A stretch of DNA of 64,000 nucleotides, taken from Bacillus sp. FJAT-22090 (lineage in GTDB: Bacteria; Bacillota; Bacilli; Bacillales_A; Planococcaceae). The first letter of the stretch is position 1; each line of letters begins with the position of its first letter. The stretch covers positions 186,001 through 250,000 of the forward strand of contig NZ_VEBK01000002.1 of the NCBI RefSeq assembly GCF_007676755.1. Reading direction: 5' to 3'. Of this stretch, positions 30,445 through 39,609 are shown piece by piece. The notes under the pieces are model-generated. The model was given only the letters and a program-made list of their open reading frames with translations, was not told the DNA's origin and searched no databases. A program made the position numbers and the translations under genes.

Positions 30445-30657
30445 ATGATTGTGGTATACAAGGAAATAGAATGTAATGACATATTACAGACTTGGGAACG
30501 GATGCTTGAGTATATGAAGGATGTATCCAGTATTGATAATGAAGTTAGATGTATTAGAGATAAGTATGGAACAGAAAAAGAGTTGATACATGGATATATG
30601 GGAAACAGTGTATGCATGGAATATGAAGGATATAGAATGTTAGTTGTGAAGGTGTAA
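30445..30657 (+). CDS. small hypothetical protein
   Basis: 70 aa. No strong ribosome site; probably coupled to the micropeptide. Acidic helices, Met/Tyr-rich. From here rightward the plus strand becomes G-rich. Not recognised. Confidence 0.5.
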   Translation: MIVVYKEIECNDILQTWERMLEYMKDVSSIDNEVRCIRDKYGTEKELIHGYMGNSVCMEYEGYRMLVVKV

Positions 30658-30672
30658 AGTGACTGGATGAAT

Positions 30673-30697
30673 GATACATGAATGAGTTATTACAATA
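30673..30697 (+). repeat. SPBRE copy, diverged
   Basis: ATACATGAATGAGTTATTAC, upstream of the 30714 gene. Confidence 0.55.
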
Positions 30698-30713
30698 AAC
30701 TATATGAATAGGA

Positions 30714-31031
30714 ATGGTGAATAGGATGAATACAACACTAATAGGATTGATGTTAATGATTATGAATACATTAGGATTGAACAATGTACCAGTAGTAGAG
30801 TATGACAGTGTGACAAATAATGTAGGCAATGGATTGGCATATGAGTATGAGATCACAAGTATAGAAGATAATGAGATACATGGAATAGCATTGAATAGAG
30901 TGAGTGAGGATAATCAAGGCATATTCTTATATAAAGATGAGTTAGAGTTTAATGTTAATGTTGGTGATAAGATTGGTGTAGTTTGGGGAGAATATGAGGA
31001 TGAATTTGAACGGATTGAATTGGTTGAGTGA
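30714..31031 (+). CDS. putative secreted/anchored small protein
   Basis: 105 aa; ATG at 30714 or 30726 (weak AATAGG). Residues 1-22 (MNTTLIGLMLMIMNTLGLN) are hydrophobic and could be a signal or anchor. The rest is acidic with a small beta-barrel pattern (YEITSIEDNEIHGIAL; VGDKIGVVWGEYEDEF). Not recognised. Confidence 0.5.
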   Translation: MVNRMNTTLIGLMLMIMNTLGLNNVPVVEYDSVTNNVGNGLAYEYEITSIEDNEIHGIALNRVSEDNQGIFLYKDELEFNVNVGDKIGVVWGEYEDEFERIELVE

Positions 31032-31063
31032 GTTGGATTGAATTGAATATGTCACTGATTGAT

Positions 31064-31086
31064 ATTACATGAGTAGATTATAAAAC
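31064..31086 (+). repeat. SPBRE copy, diverged
   Basis: TTACATGAGTAGATTATAAAA-type copy before the last gene of the cluster. Confidence 0.5.
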
Positions 31087-31099
31087 TATATGAAAAGGA

Positions 31100-31324
31100 A
31101 TGATGAGAATGATTAATCTAACTAAAAGAGTAAACGTATTAAACCTATTAACAGGTGAGGAAATGATTTATACATGTGATCCATTAACGGCTGTCAAGTC
31201 TGCATATTGTATGGAAAATGGATTAATGACAAAGTTTGCTACTACACTAGGGAAGATTGACTTGCCTATACTGAGAGGTAAACATACTATATCATGTGGT
31301 GACTGGACTTGTAGAGTTAGATAG
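31100..31324 (+). CDS. small hypothetical protein, last of the plus cluster
   Basis: 74 aa, AAAGGAATGATG start region (ATG 31100 or 31109). Beta-alpha pattern (LNLLTGEEMIYTCDPLTAVK, then GDWTCRVR) typical of small phage proteins. A terminator follows 50 nt later. Confidence 0.55.
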   Translation: MMRMINLTKRVNVLNLLTGEEMIYTCDPLTAVKSAYCMENGLMTKFATTLGKIDLPILRGKHTISCGDWTCRVR

Positions 31325-31374
31325 AATGGAATAGATAGTATGATACAATTGAATAGAATAGACGTAAATAGTAG

Positions 31375-31417
31375 CTAGTGTATCATACAGTATGATTGTA
31401 TGGTATGCTAGTTTTTT
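31375..31417 (+). terminator. strong intrinsic terminator of the plus cluster
   Basis: A 15-bp stem (31375-31389 with 31397-31411, three G.U pairs), 7-nt loop and TTTTTT at 31412-31417. Confidence 0.9.
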
Positions 31418-31549
31418 ATTATGTGCTGGCGTATGTGAATGAATGGAATAGGATTGATCGTATGACTGGTATGAGTATGTGAGAATGGGAATATGGTATT
31501 CTGATTATGATATTTAGAATCTGTATTATAGGATATGAATGTAACAGAT

Positions 31550-31672
31550 TGATACAGTAATTATATGTGTATTAGTCTAATGGAATGATACAGTTGATAC
31601 AGTTAGGATGATAGGAATATAAGGATAATATGAGTGTTGTGGATTATAAATGAGAAGATGAAATGATACAGT
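31550..31672 (+). repeat. iteron-like TGATACAGT repeats
   Basis: Exact copies at 31550-31558, 31586-31594, 31595-31603 (head-to-tail) and 31664-31672, plus near copies at 31341-31349 (TGATACAAT) and 31383-31391 (TCATACAGT). Confidence 0.5.
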
Positions 31673-31965
31673 ATAGATTGGATGTAACCATGATAGTTAC
31701 AATAAGTGCTGACAAGTTTGTTGCCTGTTATATATCGAACGCTGATATAGTTATATAGGAAAATTTGATTGGTGGTTGCTGTATTCCCTATTGTGATCTG
31801 ATTATACGTTTAGTTTGTGATTTATGGATGATTACTTATTGATTAGATAAAAACTTGATATTATTGGACTGAGAACGGCAGATAATGAAAAAGGTTGTAT
31901 AATGACTATTATAATACCGTAATTTATAAGGCTTTTAAGGTGGGGCGGTATTTACAGATATTAGG

Positions 31966-31977
31966 GAACAATTGTTC
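31966..31977. promoter_or_regulatory. 12-bp palindrome at the skew switch
   Basis: GAACAATTGTTC is perfectly symmetric. It also fits GAAC-N4-GTTC, but the flanking bases do not match the LexA consensus. A protein-binding site is likely; the protein is unknown. Confidence 0.45.
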
Positions 31978-33189
31978 TTAATTATACCCCTACCTGGTAC
32001 TTTCACACACTCTACTTATTTTTCATCCTCCTCTCATCTCATCCTCTCAATCAAATTTTCACTCAATCCTCTCTCCTAATCCAATAGTCCTACTACATCC
32101 TCAATCTCCCCCCAATTCCCACTCGATTTCCCTCTCGTAACGCTCCGAGTCAACCCTAAGTTTTCCCACCTTTCCATCACCCTCCATTTTCCCATTTTCA
32201 CTCAATCTCATCATATTCACTCCATTTATCCCCTCTCAACCCTTATAAATCCCACCTTCATCCGAGACAGTCCATCCTCGACTCATTTCATCATCTGTAT
32301 CACTCGAATCAAATCACCTCTCACATCCCAATTTTCCTACCTTCATTCACCCTTTCCAACTAATCATCTCGTATCCATCTCGCAGCTCATTTTCATCTTA
32401 ATCGGACACATTTCATCTTCGAGTCATATAAATTTATCCATCTATTCCCATTCAAAATGTCACCCTAATCACTCGTTTATCCTTAATATTCCTATCCTTT
32501 TGTAACTTTTCATCCTGTTTCCATCAAAATCAGTCACCCTAAATTAATTTCTTAATAAATTTATCCAATTGTTTCCATTTCATATTTACTCATCATTCAA
32601 CCCGACTCAACACAAAAAAGCCCAAGTATCAAATTAGCCATTTCTGACATTGACACTCAGACTTCTCTGTTCACATTTCCATGTTGCAGTACACTAAACT
32701 TAGGATTCAGCTATCTTCTATCTGACACAACTTTACTAACCCAATTCCATTCTATCCAATTACAATCATTCTCATACATCAGTAATCAAATTAATTTAAC
32801 CTATCCAACAATTGGCACTGAATCACTCTCAATGACGTTTGTTGGATTTAATCTTAGCAAATTACTCACATAGCTCTGTAAGGTTCTATAGTGAATCTGT
32901 AGCCACTTTAATCCTTCTCATGACTAAATGTTCATTCTTATGTTAGCTCACTTAGAATCGCATATTTTTAATTAAATTCAATGTGTCTATTTCAACCTGA
33001 GTCAACCATCCACTTTTCATCTATTCATTCCTTCGCATTTCAATCTCAGTTCACCCAACCTCTCACATGCGTCTCTAACGTTCTCTGATTATCCTAGAGC
33101 CACTTTAATGACTAAGATGAACATTTCCCTGTCAAATTTTAAAACGTCTACAATCAATCAAAATGATCATTTAAATGGATGCTATAATC

Positions 33190-33211
33190 TATCCTAATAA
33201 TTTACCTATGT
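33190..33211 (-). repeat. SPBRE copy, minus orientation
   Basis: TACATAGGTAAATTATTAGG, just past the terminator of the 38-33 kb minus operon. Confidence 0.55.
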
Positions 33212-33235
33212 AGAGGGGGGATATATTTCAGACAT

Positions 33236-33264
33236 AAAAAAAAGAGATAGCATTTAGCTACCTC
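33236..33264 (-). terminator. intrinsic terminator of the 38.3-33.2 kb minus operon
   Basis: On the minus strand GAGGTAGC-N5-GCTATCTC (8 bp, one G.U) is followed by eight U. Confidence 0.85.
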
Positions 33265-33270
33265 CCTCAA

Positions 33271-34404
33271 TTAATAATTAGGAAAAACTGGTTTCTCTTT
33301 CAATGGTTTATCAAAAAGGATTGTGATTCTCTTATTAGCTTTGTCATATGTCATATCAAAATCTACATTCAATATCTGTTTAATCTCATTGTTGCTATAA
33401 GGATTAATATAATTTGATCCTGTTAATAAGCCTCCTCCACTAACAAATGGATATTCTTTTTCAGAAAAGGTAATCTTCCTATCTCCTACAATTTCCTCTA
33501 AAGTCACCACGTTATAGAATCCTAATTGCTTATTTGATTCATCCTCATACTGTGTTGAAGGCTGAGCTGTTGTAGCACCAGAAAACAATCCATCGTACCC
33601 TACACTTCTTGGTGAATCGTCATACCAATAAGTTTCTCTTGATACACTTAATATGTGTTCTAATAGTGGGATAGAGAGATGATATTCCCCGTTGTATAGT
33701 GTCACTACTCTATTGTTTAGTGCGTTAGCTACAGGCTGTGGACGTTTCTCTGTCAAAAGTTTCTTGCCATCACTAAATGAAAGTACAACTTCATTTACTT
33801 CAATTCCATAATGATAGTATGCTTCAATTGACTCATGTTGCAAATGATACTCATCTTTCGCTAATTCAAACTGTTCTTTGTAAATAGCGCTAGCATAGTC
33901 CTTATAGTTGTTATATTTTGTATTCTTAATGGCATTCAACTTTTCTTTATAAATTGTACTCTTGTCTTTAACTACTACAGGAGTCGACTTAGGATTTGTT
34001 GGATTCGGCACTGAAACAATTGGAGTCTCATTCACTTTCCCATTCAATAAAGCCAATTTAGACTTAGAAGGTGTCTCATATTTAACTACTTGAATATCAT
34101 AAATGAAGTTGCCTCCACCTACTCCATACATATAGCCATCTAGATTTTTATAGCTGTATACACGAAATTCTTCTCCAGCTTGCAAGTTGCGAACTTTACT
34201 TAGAGTTCCATTCTTTTCAAGTTTAAATAAAGCTGTTGGGGATTTAATTGTTACTTTCCCTATCTGACCTAACTTTAGCTCTGTCTTACCCCACATGACT
34301 TTATTAGCCAATGTGTCTGCACTAGCAGTTTCATTGTGAAATACGACAACGCTTATTGATAATACTGTGACTAGAAGAAACTTTATCATCCTTTTGTTCA
34401 TCAT
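33271..34404 (-). CDS. secreted protein with copper-amine-oxidase-like stalk domain
   Basis: 377 aa from ATG 34404 (AGGAG 6 nt upstream). Signal peptide at residues 1-30 (basic start, FLLVTVLSISVVVF core, ASA cleavage site). Residues 33-125 are a beta-rich domain (VMWGKTELKLGQIGKVTI) shared with the neighbouring gene. The C-terminal 170 residues resemble the stalk/CuAO-N-like domains of Gram-positive surface proteins (REVTL-type repeats are degenerate here: NNRVVTLYNGEYHLSIPLLE). Probably acts at the host surface; possibly a lysogenic-conversion protein. Confidence 0.65.
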   Translation of the reverse strand: MMNKRMIKFLLVTVLSISVVVFHNETASADTLANKVMWGKTELKLGQIGKVTIKSPTALFKLEKNGTLSKVRNLQAGEEFRVYSYKNLDGYMYGVGGGNFIYDIQVVKYETPSKSKLALLNGKVNETPIVSVPNPTNPKSTPVVVKDKSTIYKEKLNAIKNTKYNNYKDYASAIYKEQFELAKDEYHLQHESIEAYYHYGIEVNEVVLSFSDGKKLLTEKRPQPVANALNNRVVTLYNGEYHLSIPLLEHILSVSRETYWYDDSPRSVGYDGLFSGATTAQPSTQYEDESNKQLGFYNVVTLEEIVGDRKITFSEKEYPFVSGGGLLTGSNYINPYSNNEIKQILNVDFDMTYDKANKRITILFDKPLKEKPVFPNY

Positions 34405-34433
34405 ATACAACTCCTAATTTTGATTATGAAGCA

Positions 34434-34982
34434 TTAATTAGGCTCGCAAGCCCATCCATCCTTGTCTCTATCGTGTTTAGAGGCATATGCAGGATGACCC
34501 TTCATAACTCCATTAGGATAATACTCTTTTAACGCTGTACAGTTTTTAAATACTGATGGAGCACCCTTTACCACTTCTAATCCTTCTTCTACTTCAGGAA
34601 CTGTTGTTACAGGTGTCGGATTATTGATTGCTTCTTCTAGTTGAGCTAGCTTGGATTTAGATGGTGTTTCGTATTTTGCTAGCTCATTCTTCCTCACGTA
34701 GCTTCTACCACCTACACCGTAAAGACCACCATGTTGACTCTTAAAGCTGTAGACTCTAAACTCATCTCCAACTTTCAACTTTCTTACTGTAGATAGTGAT
34801 CCATTGCTTTCAAGTTTAACTAGTTCTGTTGACTTAAGAATCGTAACCTTACCAATCTGTCCTTCTTTAAGTTCAGTTTTACCCCACATTACACTTGCTG
34901 CATTACTTGAAGCTGAATTAAAAACATTGACTCCGAAAACTAATACTACTAATAACATAACTCTAATAAATTTAGTAAGCAT
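34434..34982 (-). CDS. secreted Excalibur-domain calcium-binding protein
   Basis: 182 aa; GGGAGG sets the ATG at 34982 (MLTKFIRVML). Signal peptide residues 1-29, then the same 95-residue domain as its neighbour (VMWGKTELKEGQIGKVTI), a Pro-rich linker, and a C-terminal Excalibur domain: FKNCTALKEYYPNGVMKGHP then the D-R-D-K-D-G-W-A-C loop that binds calcium. About 30 bp from the downstream paralog gene, so co-transcribed. Confidence 0.8.
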   Translation of the reverse strand: MLTKFIRVMLLVVLVFGVNVFNSASSNAASVMWGKTELKEGQIGKVTILKSTELVKLESNGSLSTVRKLKVGDEFRVYSFKSQHGGLYGVGGRSYVRKNELAKYETPSKSKLAQLEEAINNPTPVTTVPEVEEGLEVVKGAPSVFKNCTALKEYYPNGVMKGHPAYASKHDRDKDGWACEPN

Positions 34983-35070
34983 TTCTTTTCCTCCCATCAT
35001 TTACTAATATCATACAGATAGGAGGAGATTTAGTCTATATCATTTTTACTAATTTTAATTAAAATCATAT

Positions 35071-35170
35071 GAGGTTACGTTTTCACCTCTCTATAATAAA
35101 CTCTATATATTAATTATATATATTATATTATATAAACTCTTTTATTATAGAGTTATAAAAACGTAACCTC
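35071..35170. repeat. nested inverted repeat with AT-only core
   Basis: Outer arms GAGGTTACGTTTT (35071-35083) and 35158-35170, inner arms CTCTATAATAAA (35089-35100) and 35141-35152, all perfect, around about 40 bp that is almost only A/T. A third GTTACGTT lies at 35178-35185. It sits directly downstream of a winged-helix gene, an arrangement seen at replication origins; a large terminator or RNA switch is the alternative. Confidence 0.65.
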
Positions 35171-35200
35171 ACCCCTAGTTACGTTATCACACAACATAAT

Positions 35201-35956
35201 CTATTTAATCTTATAAACATTGACTTCTCCCTTCTTTTTCACCTTCTGATTCTTCTCAATTAGATCAGCTTCCACTAATCCTTTTACCACTTTTATCACC
35301 TTCTGATTACTCCACCTAGTTAGCTTTTCTAATGTGCTATTGGAACATTGGAATTCATCTGTATCATGAAAGTGTAAATTCTTATCTCGCATCATCAGTA
35401 ATATTCCATATAAATAAATGCCAGCGCATTTCAATTTTTCATTAGCCATACATGCAACCACTATTTCACCTCTGACAATATGACTGTTCTCAGCATTCCA
35501 ATACAATCCATCATTATCTTCACCTATTGATAACAATGGAGCTTTCACAAATGGCTTAGGCGTTTTAAATTTATTTACCAATTCTCTATCTAATTCATCA
35601 TAATCGCTAAGCATAGTAAAGCTAATATCTTCTCCATCTTTCATATGCCATAACACAGGATAATCGTTTACTGTATCGGTATATCCCTTTTGATCTAACA
35701 ATCCATCTTGCTTAATGATATAGTTAACACGCTTCTCATTTGGATTGTAGCCTAGTATCTGTTTAATATCGCTCATTGTAAATCCTTTTTCTCCATACTT
35801 GGCAAATCCCCAAAGGTAAGCAATCACCCAATAGAAACAATACAAAAACTCTTGATGCTGAGGAGACTTTAACTCCCCTTCATCAAGCCATTGTTTCATA
35901 TCAGCATAAATCTTATTTGGCATTGCTACTGGTCTTTCAAAATGTTGTTCAGCCAA
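35201..35956 (-). CDS. winged-helix protein, putative replication initiator/regulator
   Basis: 251 aa. Two DNA-binding regions are visible: residues 60-95 (FTMSDIKQILGYNPNEKRVN) and the C terminus (LEKLTRWSNQKVIKVVKGLV then EADLIEKNQ), a classic winged helix. The middle carries hydrophobic helices. Lies between a RecD2-like helicase gene and a nested inverted repeat, which favours a replication role. Not assigned to a named family. Confidence 0.55.
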   Translation of the reverse strand: MAEQHFERPVAMPNKIYADMKQWLDEGELKSPQHQEFLYCFYWVIAYLWGFAKYGEKGFTMSDIKQILGYNPNEKRVNYIIKQDGLLDQKGYTDTVNDYPVLWHMKDGEDISFTMLSDYDELDRELVNKFKTPKPFVKAPLLSIGEDNDGLYWNAENSHIVRGEIVVACMANEKLKCAGIYLYGILLMMRDKNLHFHDTDEFQCSNSTLEKLTRWSNQKVIKVVKGLVEADLIEKNQKVKKKGEVNVYKIK

Positions 35957-35989
35957 AATGTCACCTCTATTCCGTTTCTTTATATATTT

Positions 35990-36015
35990 ATATTATAATA
36001 ACTTATTTATGTTGA
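35990..36015 (-). repeat. SPBRE copy, near-consensus
   Basis: AACATAAATAAGTTATTATA; encodes the final H-K-stop of the RecD2-like protein and precedes the winged-helix gene. Confidence 0.85.
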
Positions 36016-38303
36016 GATTGAGAATTAATGATTTCACCAAGGAAGGTTCGACGCATCCCAGAGGCATCATTCTTAATTGCAGCATATAATGCGTTATTTT
36101 CAACTAATGCTACTCCTTTTAACGATGTACGTGTCATAGCTGTATATACTAATTGTTTACTCAACAGCTTGTATGCTCCGTAATCCAAAGCGAATATAAC
36201 ATTCTTAATACTAGATCCTTGTAATTTATGCACCGTAGCTGCATATGCCATCTCAATCTTATCCAATTCAGTTTCATTCAATGCTACTACTCCATCATAT
36301 CCATCAAGCCTAATAAATACTAGCTTATTTGTCTTATCAAATGAATCAATATATCCTAATGTACCGTTGAACAAATCAAATCTGTAAGGCTTTAAAAAAT
36401 ATTCGGCTTCATCATCTTCCATGAAGCTAGCTTGAGCCATCTTACTATGGTACTCATGTGTATCATGAAACTTCAACTTCTTATAGGCGTTTCCTTGTGT
36501 AATAATCTTATCGCCTTCTCTGTAGTCATATCCGTTTCTGTTCAGTGAAGTTTTATTCATGTCATTAAATATCGCTTGAAGCTCGATGTTCAAATTCTTC
36601 ACGCTAAGACTTCCTCGCTCTCTGTTTGCTACAATAACTTGGAACTCATATAAATCTTCAGGTGTGTATATTCTACTCTTATATGCTTTAGATATTTCCA
36701 ATAAGTCATTTATGATGGATTCTTTATTGTGATAAGCAATTACAGTTTGATCTTGTAGCTCACCAAAAGTTTCTTGTCCTGCTGTGTCATAGTTGAATAC
36801 TTGATTGCCATTACGAATACTGTTAGCTAAACTTAGGATTCCACTCTTGGCGGCTTGTCGATGCACCTTTGTTAATTCAAACTTAGGAAACAATGAAGTA
36901 GCTAATAAATCACGTAGTACGTCTCCATAGCCAATTGCAGGAAGCTGACCACTATCTCCAACTATGATTAACTTTGCACCATTTGGAACTGCTGATATGA
37001 CACTATGAATTAACTGTACATTAATCATGGAAACCTCATCAATTACAACAACACTATAAGGCAATGGTGAGTGTTCGTTGAAGATGAAAGCTCCATCTTG
37101 GAATCCTAACATACGATGAATTGTAGAAGCTTCTATTCCACGTTGAGATAGCACATTCACGGCTTTCCCTGATAATGCACATGTCATGTAATTGCTAGTT
37201 CCAAGAGAATCGATCAAACCTTTTACATTTGCTGATTTACCACTACCAGCTACCCCATTTAGAATCATGACTCCATATTGTGATCCCTCTATGATTGCCT
37301 TTCGCTGTTCATCTGTAAATTCAAATCCTTGATATTCTTCTGTTTCTTTCAACTTATGTTCGATATTTTCAATCTTAGGCGGGGTGTAATTTTCGGATAT
37401 ACGTTTCAAATGGTTGAATACCTCATACTCCAGTTTTCTTATGGAGGCTAAAGCAACTTGATTGTCGTTTTGAAATACAATTGCTTTATGCATATTAGCT
37501 AAAGTTGACTCAACTAATCCCATTGGAAGATTTAATAAGTCGCTACATTCGGTTAGCAATAGGCTTTTAACCGACCAAGTATGTCCTTCATTTGTATCTT
37601 GCTTCAGTTGATATTTGATGCAAGCTTCAATACGTTTCTTGCTTTCGGGACTATCTCCTCTTCTCATTGCAATTTCATCTACAGTTTTGAAGCCAAACGT
37701 TTTAATATCACATAGTTGATATATTTCAGTTTCAATTGCAGTGAGTGCTACATCAGGTGTTTGAAAGTGTTCTAGTATTTTGTAAAGCTTGCTTGTTGAA
37801 ATATCTAATTCACTTAACTTAGCAATCAGATTAGCTAGTTTCATATTGTCCTGTATATTCTGTTTAATCTTATTTAAAGTTGGTTGCTTGATTCCTTTAG
37901 TCAATTGCACGTTTACTTTATCAGCTAGAATGAAATCTACTAATTTCTCATGTGGATATGTTTTCTTTAGCACATTAAAATGTTTCTCTGATATGACTTC
38001 TTTTAGAAACTTGTCCTGTGCATCCAATGTGTCTAACTTATCCATTTCAACCTCAATTATTTTGTAGTACTCACCATATTTAGGATGACTGTAAGCACCT
38101 TCAAATTTAATAGTATACTTCTCCCCTTCTGTCAAAGGTCGTGTATTCCCTTGTATGGAAAAGTTGCCATACTTGTTTTTGACTACTTCTCTATTATATT
38201 CAACCGTGTCACATGCAAAAATACCGAACATTTTCGATTCGTCATAATACACTTGTCTTTGTATGGATACTTCAAGCTCATATTGTTTCACTGTCAATTT
38301 CAT
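36003..38303 (-). CDS. RecD2-like superfamily 1 DNA helicase
   Basis: About 766 aa. The N-terminal OB-like and helical domains (GEKYTIKFEGAYSHPKYGEY) match RecD2. Helicase motifs follow: Walker A NGVAGSGKSAN, Walker B VVIDEVSM, motif III GDSGQLPAIGYG, motif IV-like KVHRQA, motif V AATVHKLQGSSIKNVI and motif VI YTAMTRT. It unwinds DNA 5'-3'. The start is unclear: ATG 38303 lies very near GGGGAG, TTG 38297 is better spaced, and the frame is open to 38339. The last codons (QHK-stop) come from an SPBRE. Confidence 0.85.
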   Translation of the reverse strand: MKLTVKQYELEVSIQRQVYYDESKMFGIFACDTVEYNREVVKNKYGNFSIQGNTRPLTEGEKYTIKFEGAYSHPKYGEYYKIIEVEMDKLDTLDAQDKFLKEVISEKHFNVLKKTYPHEKLVDFILADKVNVQLTKGIKQPTLNKIKQNIQDNMKLANLIAKLSELDISTSKLYKILEHFQTPDVALTAIETEIYQLCDIKTFGFKTVDEIAMRRGDSPESKKRIEACIKYQLKQDTNEGHTWSVKSLLLTECSDLLNLPMGLVESTLANMHKAIVFQNDNQVALASIRKLEYEVFNHLKRISENYTPPKIENIEHKLKETEEYQGFEFTDEQRKAIIEGSQYGVMILNGVAGSGKSANVKGLIDSLGTSNYMTCALSGKAVNVLSQRGIEASTIHRMLGFQDGAFIFNEHSPLPYSVVVIDEVSMINVQLIHSVISAVPNGAKLIIVGDSGQLPAIGYGDVLRDLLATSLFPKFELTKVHRQAAKSGILSLANSIRNGNQVFNYDTAGQETFGELQDQTVIAYHNKESIINDLLEISKAYKSRIYTPEDLYEFQVIVANRERGSLSVKNLNIELQAIFNDMNKTSLNRNGYDYREGDKIITQGNAYKKLKFHDTHEYHSKMAQASFMEDDEAEYFLKPYRFDLFNGTLGYIDSFDKTNKLVFIRLDGYDGVVALNETELDKIEMAYAATVHKLQGSSIKNVIFALDYGAYKLLSKQLVYTAMTRTSLKGVALVENNALYAAIKNDASGMRRTFLGEIINSQSQHK

Positions 38304-38373
38304 CTCTCCCCATTTGTGTGTAGTAAGTGGAATACCCACTTATAATATACTATAGTTTTATAGTTTAGTTTTG

Positions 38374-38397
38374 TCAACATAAATAAATTATAAAAAT
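38374..38397 (+). repeat. SPBRE copy
   Basis: CAACATAAATAAATTATAAA in the divergent gap between the RecD2-like and late genes. Confidence 0.8.
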
Positions 38398-38501
38398 ATT
38401 AAAATACTAGTTTATAAAAACGAAAAAAGAGACTATAGTAGAAGTATAGGGAATAGTTAAGACATTTCCTTGTGATTATTGAAGGGTTTGGGGGTTATGC
38501 A

Positions 38502-39041
38502 TTGTCTGGAATGAAGTTAGATTTAAATAGCAAGGATTTATTCTATAGAGATTTGACAATATCAGATGTCAATGTTGTTCGGCTATTAATAGAGTTTAGA
38601 TATAAATATGATAATTACTTGTACAGCGTATCGAACAATGCATTTGATGTCGCTGGTGAAGTGCAAGGTGTAAATACAGAAATGCTACTTACATATGCAG
38701 CATTAGATGAAACAATTAAAGAATGCAACTTGAGTGAAGAACAAATGAAAATCATTGAACTATACGAACATGGGCTTACTCATCAAGAAATTGCAATTGA
38801 GCTTGGAATGGGTTCAAAGGAAAATATCAAGAAAAGAATAAACACCATATGCAAAGAAGTTGTGAAGCAGAATTTGTGGAATTGGAGAAAAGTCAATTAT
38901 AAAAATACATTGGATTTGAAAATGAAGAAATGTAGTAAATGTAAGGATGAACTGCCTGCAACTGATGAATTTTATTATAGCAAAAATGATAGCGAAGACG
39001 GTTTTCATAGTCAATGTAAATCGTGTTTTAAAGAAAAGTAA
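38502..39041 (+). CDS. sigma-like helix-turn-helix protein with C-terminal zinc knuckle
   Basis: About 179 aa; TTG 38502 follows GGGGG by 8 nt (GTG 38472 and ATG 38511 are alternatives). Residues 85-120 (LSEEQMKIIELYEHGLTHQE then IAIELGMGS) match region-4-like HTH domains of sigma/LuxR proteins. The C terminus has C-S-K-C ... C-K-S-C, as in HNH-gene zinc knuckles. First gene of the plus-strand late region, so it may regulate late transcription. Confidence 0.6.
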   Translation: MSGMKLDLNSKDLFYRDLTISDVNVVRLLIEFRYKYDNYLYSVSNNAFDVAGEVQGVNTEMLLTYAALDETIKECNLSEEQMKIIELYEHGLTHQEIAIELGMGSKENIKKRINTICKEVVKQNLWNWRKVNYKNTLDLKMKKCSKCKDELPATDEFYYSKNDSEDGFHSQCKSCFKEK

Positions 39042-39101
39042 AGAAAACGTACCATTTAATGCTTAGAAGTCTAACTAGTCATATAGAAGGAGTTATTTAA
39101 A

Positions 39102-39467
39102 ATGAAATTATACTTGCCACATCGTGAGGCGACTTTAGATACTTCATTAGGATTCACTGAAAGAAATGAAGAAATCTATAAGTTACTTGAGGAGTCAACA
39201 GGGTTACAAGACAATGAAAACGATATTATGTCTGTAGAAGAATATTTTAGATTCACTTGGGACAAACAACCAACTAAAATTTCTTTGGATGTCATCGGTT
39301 ACTATTTAACAAAGAATAATGCTGAAGGCGAAGATAGAGATGTTTTATCAAATGGGAAACAGAAAGAAATGATTAAAGGATCAAATCGTCACACAACATT
39401 CTCTGGAATGGGTTATGACAATCAAGTAGCGATTGGTGTTGTAGATACTGATGATTATTGCGGTTAA
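39102..39467 (+). CDS. hypothetical protein
   Basis: 121 aa, AGAAGGAG site. Acidic helices, then a Ser/Gly/Asp-rich tail (NRHTTFSGMGYDNQVAIGVV). Not recognised. Its stop begins an SPBRE. Confidence 0.6.
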   Translation: MKLYLPHREATLDTSLGFTERNEEIYKLLEESTGLQDNENDIMSVEEYFRFTWDKQPTKISLDVIGYYLTKNNAEGEDRDVLSNGKQKEMIKGSNRHTTFSGMGYDNQVAIGVVDTDDYCG

Positions 39468-39489
39468 TATAAGTAAATTATCATAATAG
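39467..39489 (+). repeat. SPBRE copy
   Basis: ATATAAGTAAATTATCATAA, starting at the stop of the 39102-39467 gene. Confidence 0.7.
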
Positions 39490-39504
39490 TTGTAAATAAA
39501 TACT

Positions 39505-39534
39505 CTATTTTTGGCTATTAATTTAGCCAAATAG
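39505..39534. terminator. hairpin between 39467 and the HU gene
   Basis: TTGGCTA (39511-39517) pairs with TAGCCAA (39524-39530), with flanking CTATTT/AATAG. No U-tract. Confidence 0.4.
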
Positions 39535-39609
39535 TATTAAAAATTAATGGTTTTGTTCATTTTCCTATAAAAATGACAAGAAAACAATGAGAAAAAGGGG
39601 ATTTTTAAT

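Larger units (their letters stand above)
31418..33235. other. 1.8-kb gene-free region with mirror-image base skew
   Basis: No ORF with a ribosome site on either strand. To about 31,965 the plus strand is purine- and G-rich with many TGA/TAG words; from about 31,990 it becomes C/T-rich with very little G. The switch coincides with the palindrome at 31966-31977. TGATACAGT occurs at 31550, 31586, 31595 and 31664, with its complement inside ctgtatcactcg near 32,300. AATACCG (31913-31919) pairs with CGGTATT (31946-31952). It separates convergent operons. Confidence 0.7.

Noticed and set aside
31966-31977. GAAC-AATT-GTTC as a LexA box
   Set aside because: Flanking bases do not fit the Bacillus consensus and no promoter or gene is adjacent; kept only as a palindrome.
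32000-33200. C/T-rich direct repeats as a CRISPR or tandem-repeat array
   Set aside because: Words such as TCACTCAATC recur irregularly without fixed period or spacers; compositional bias explains them.
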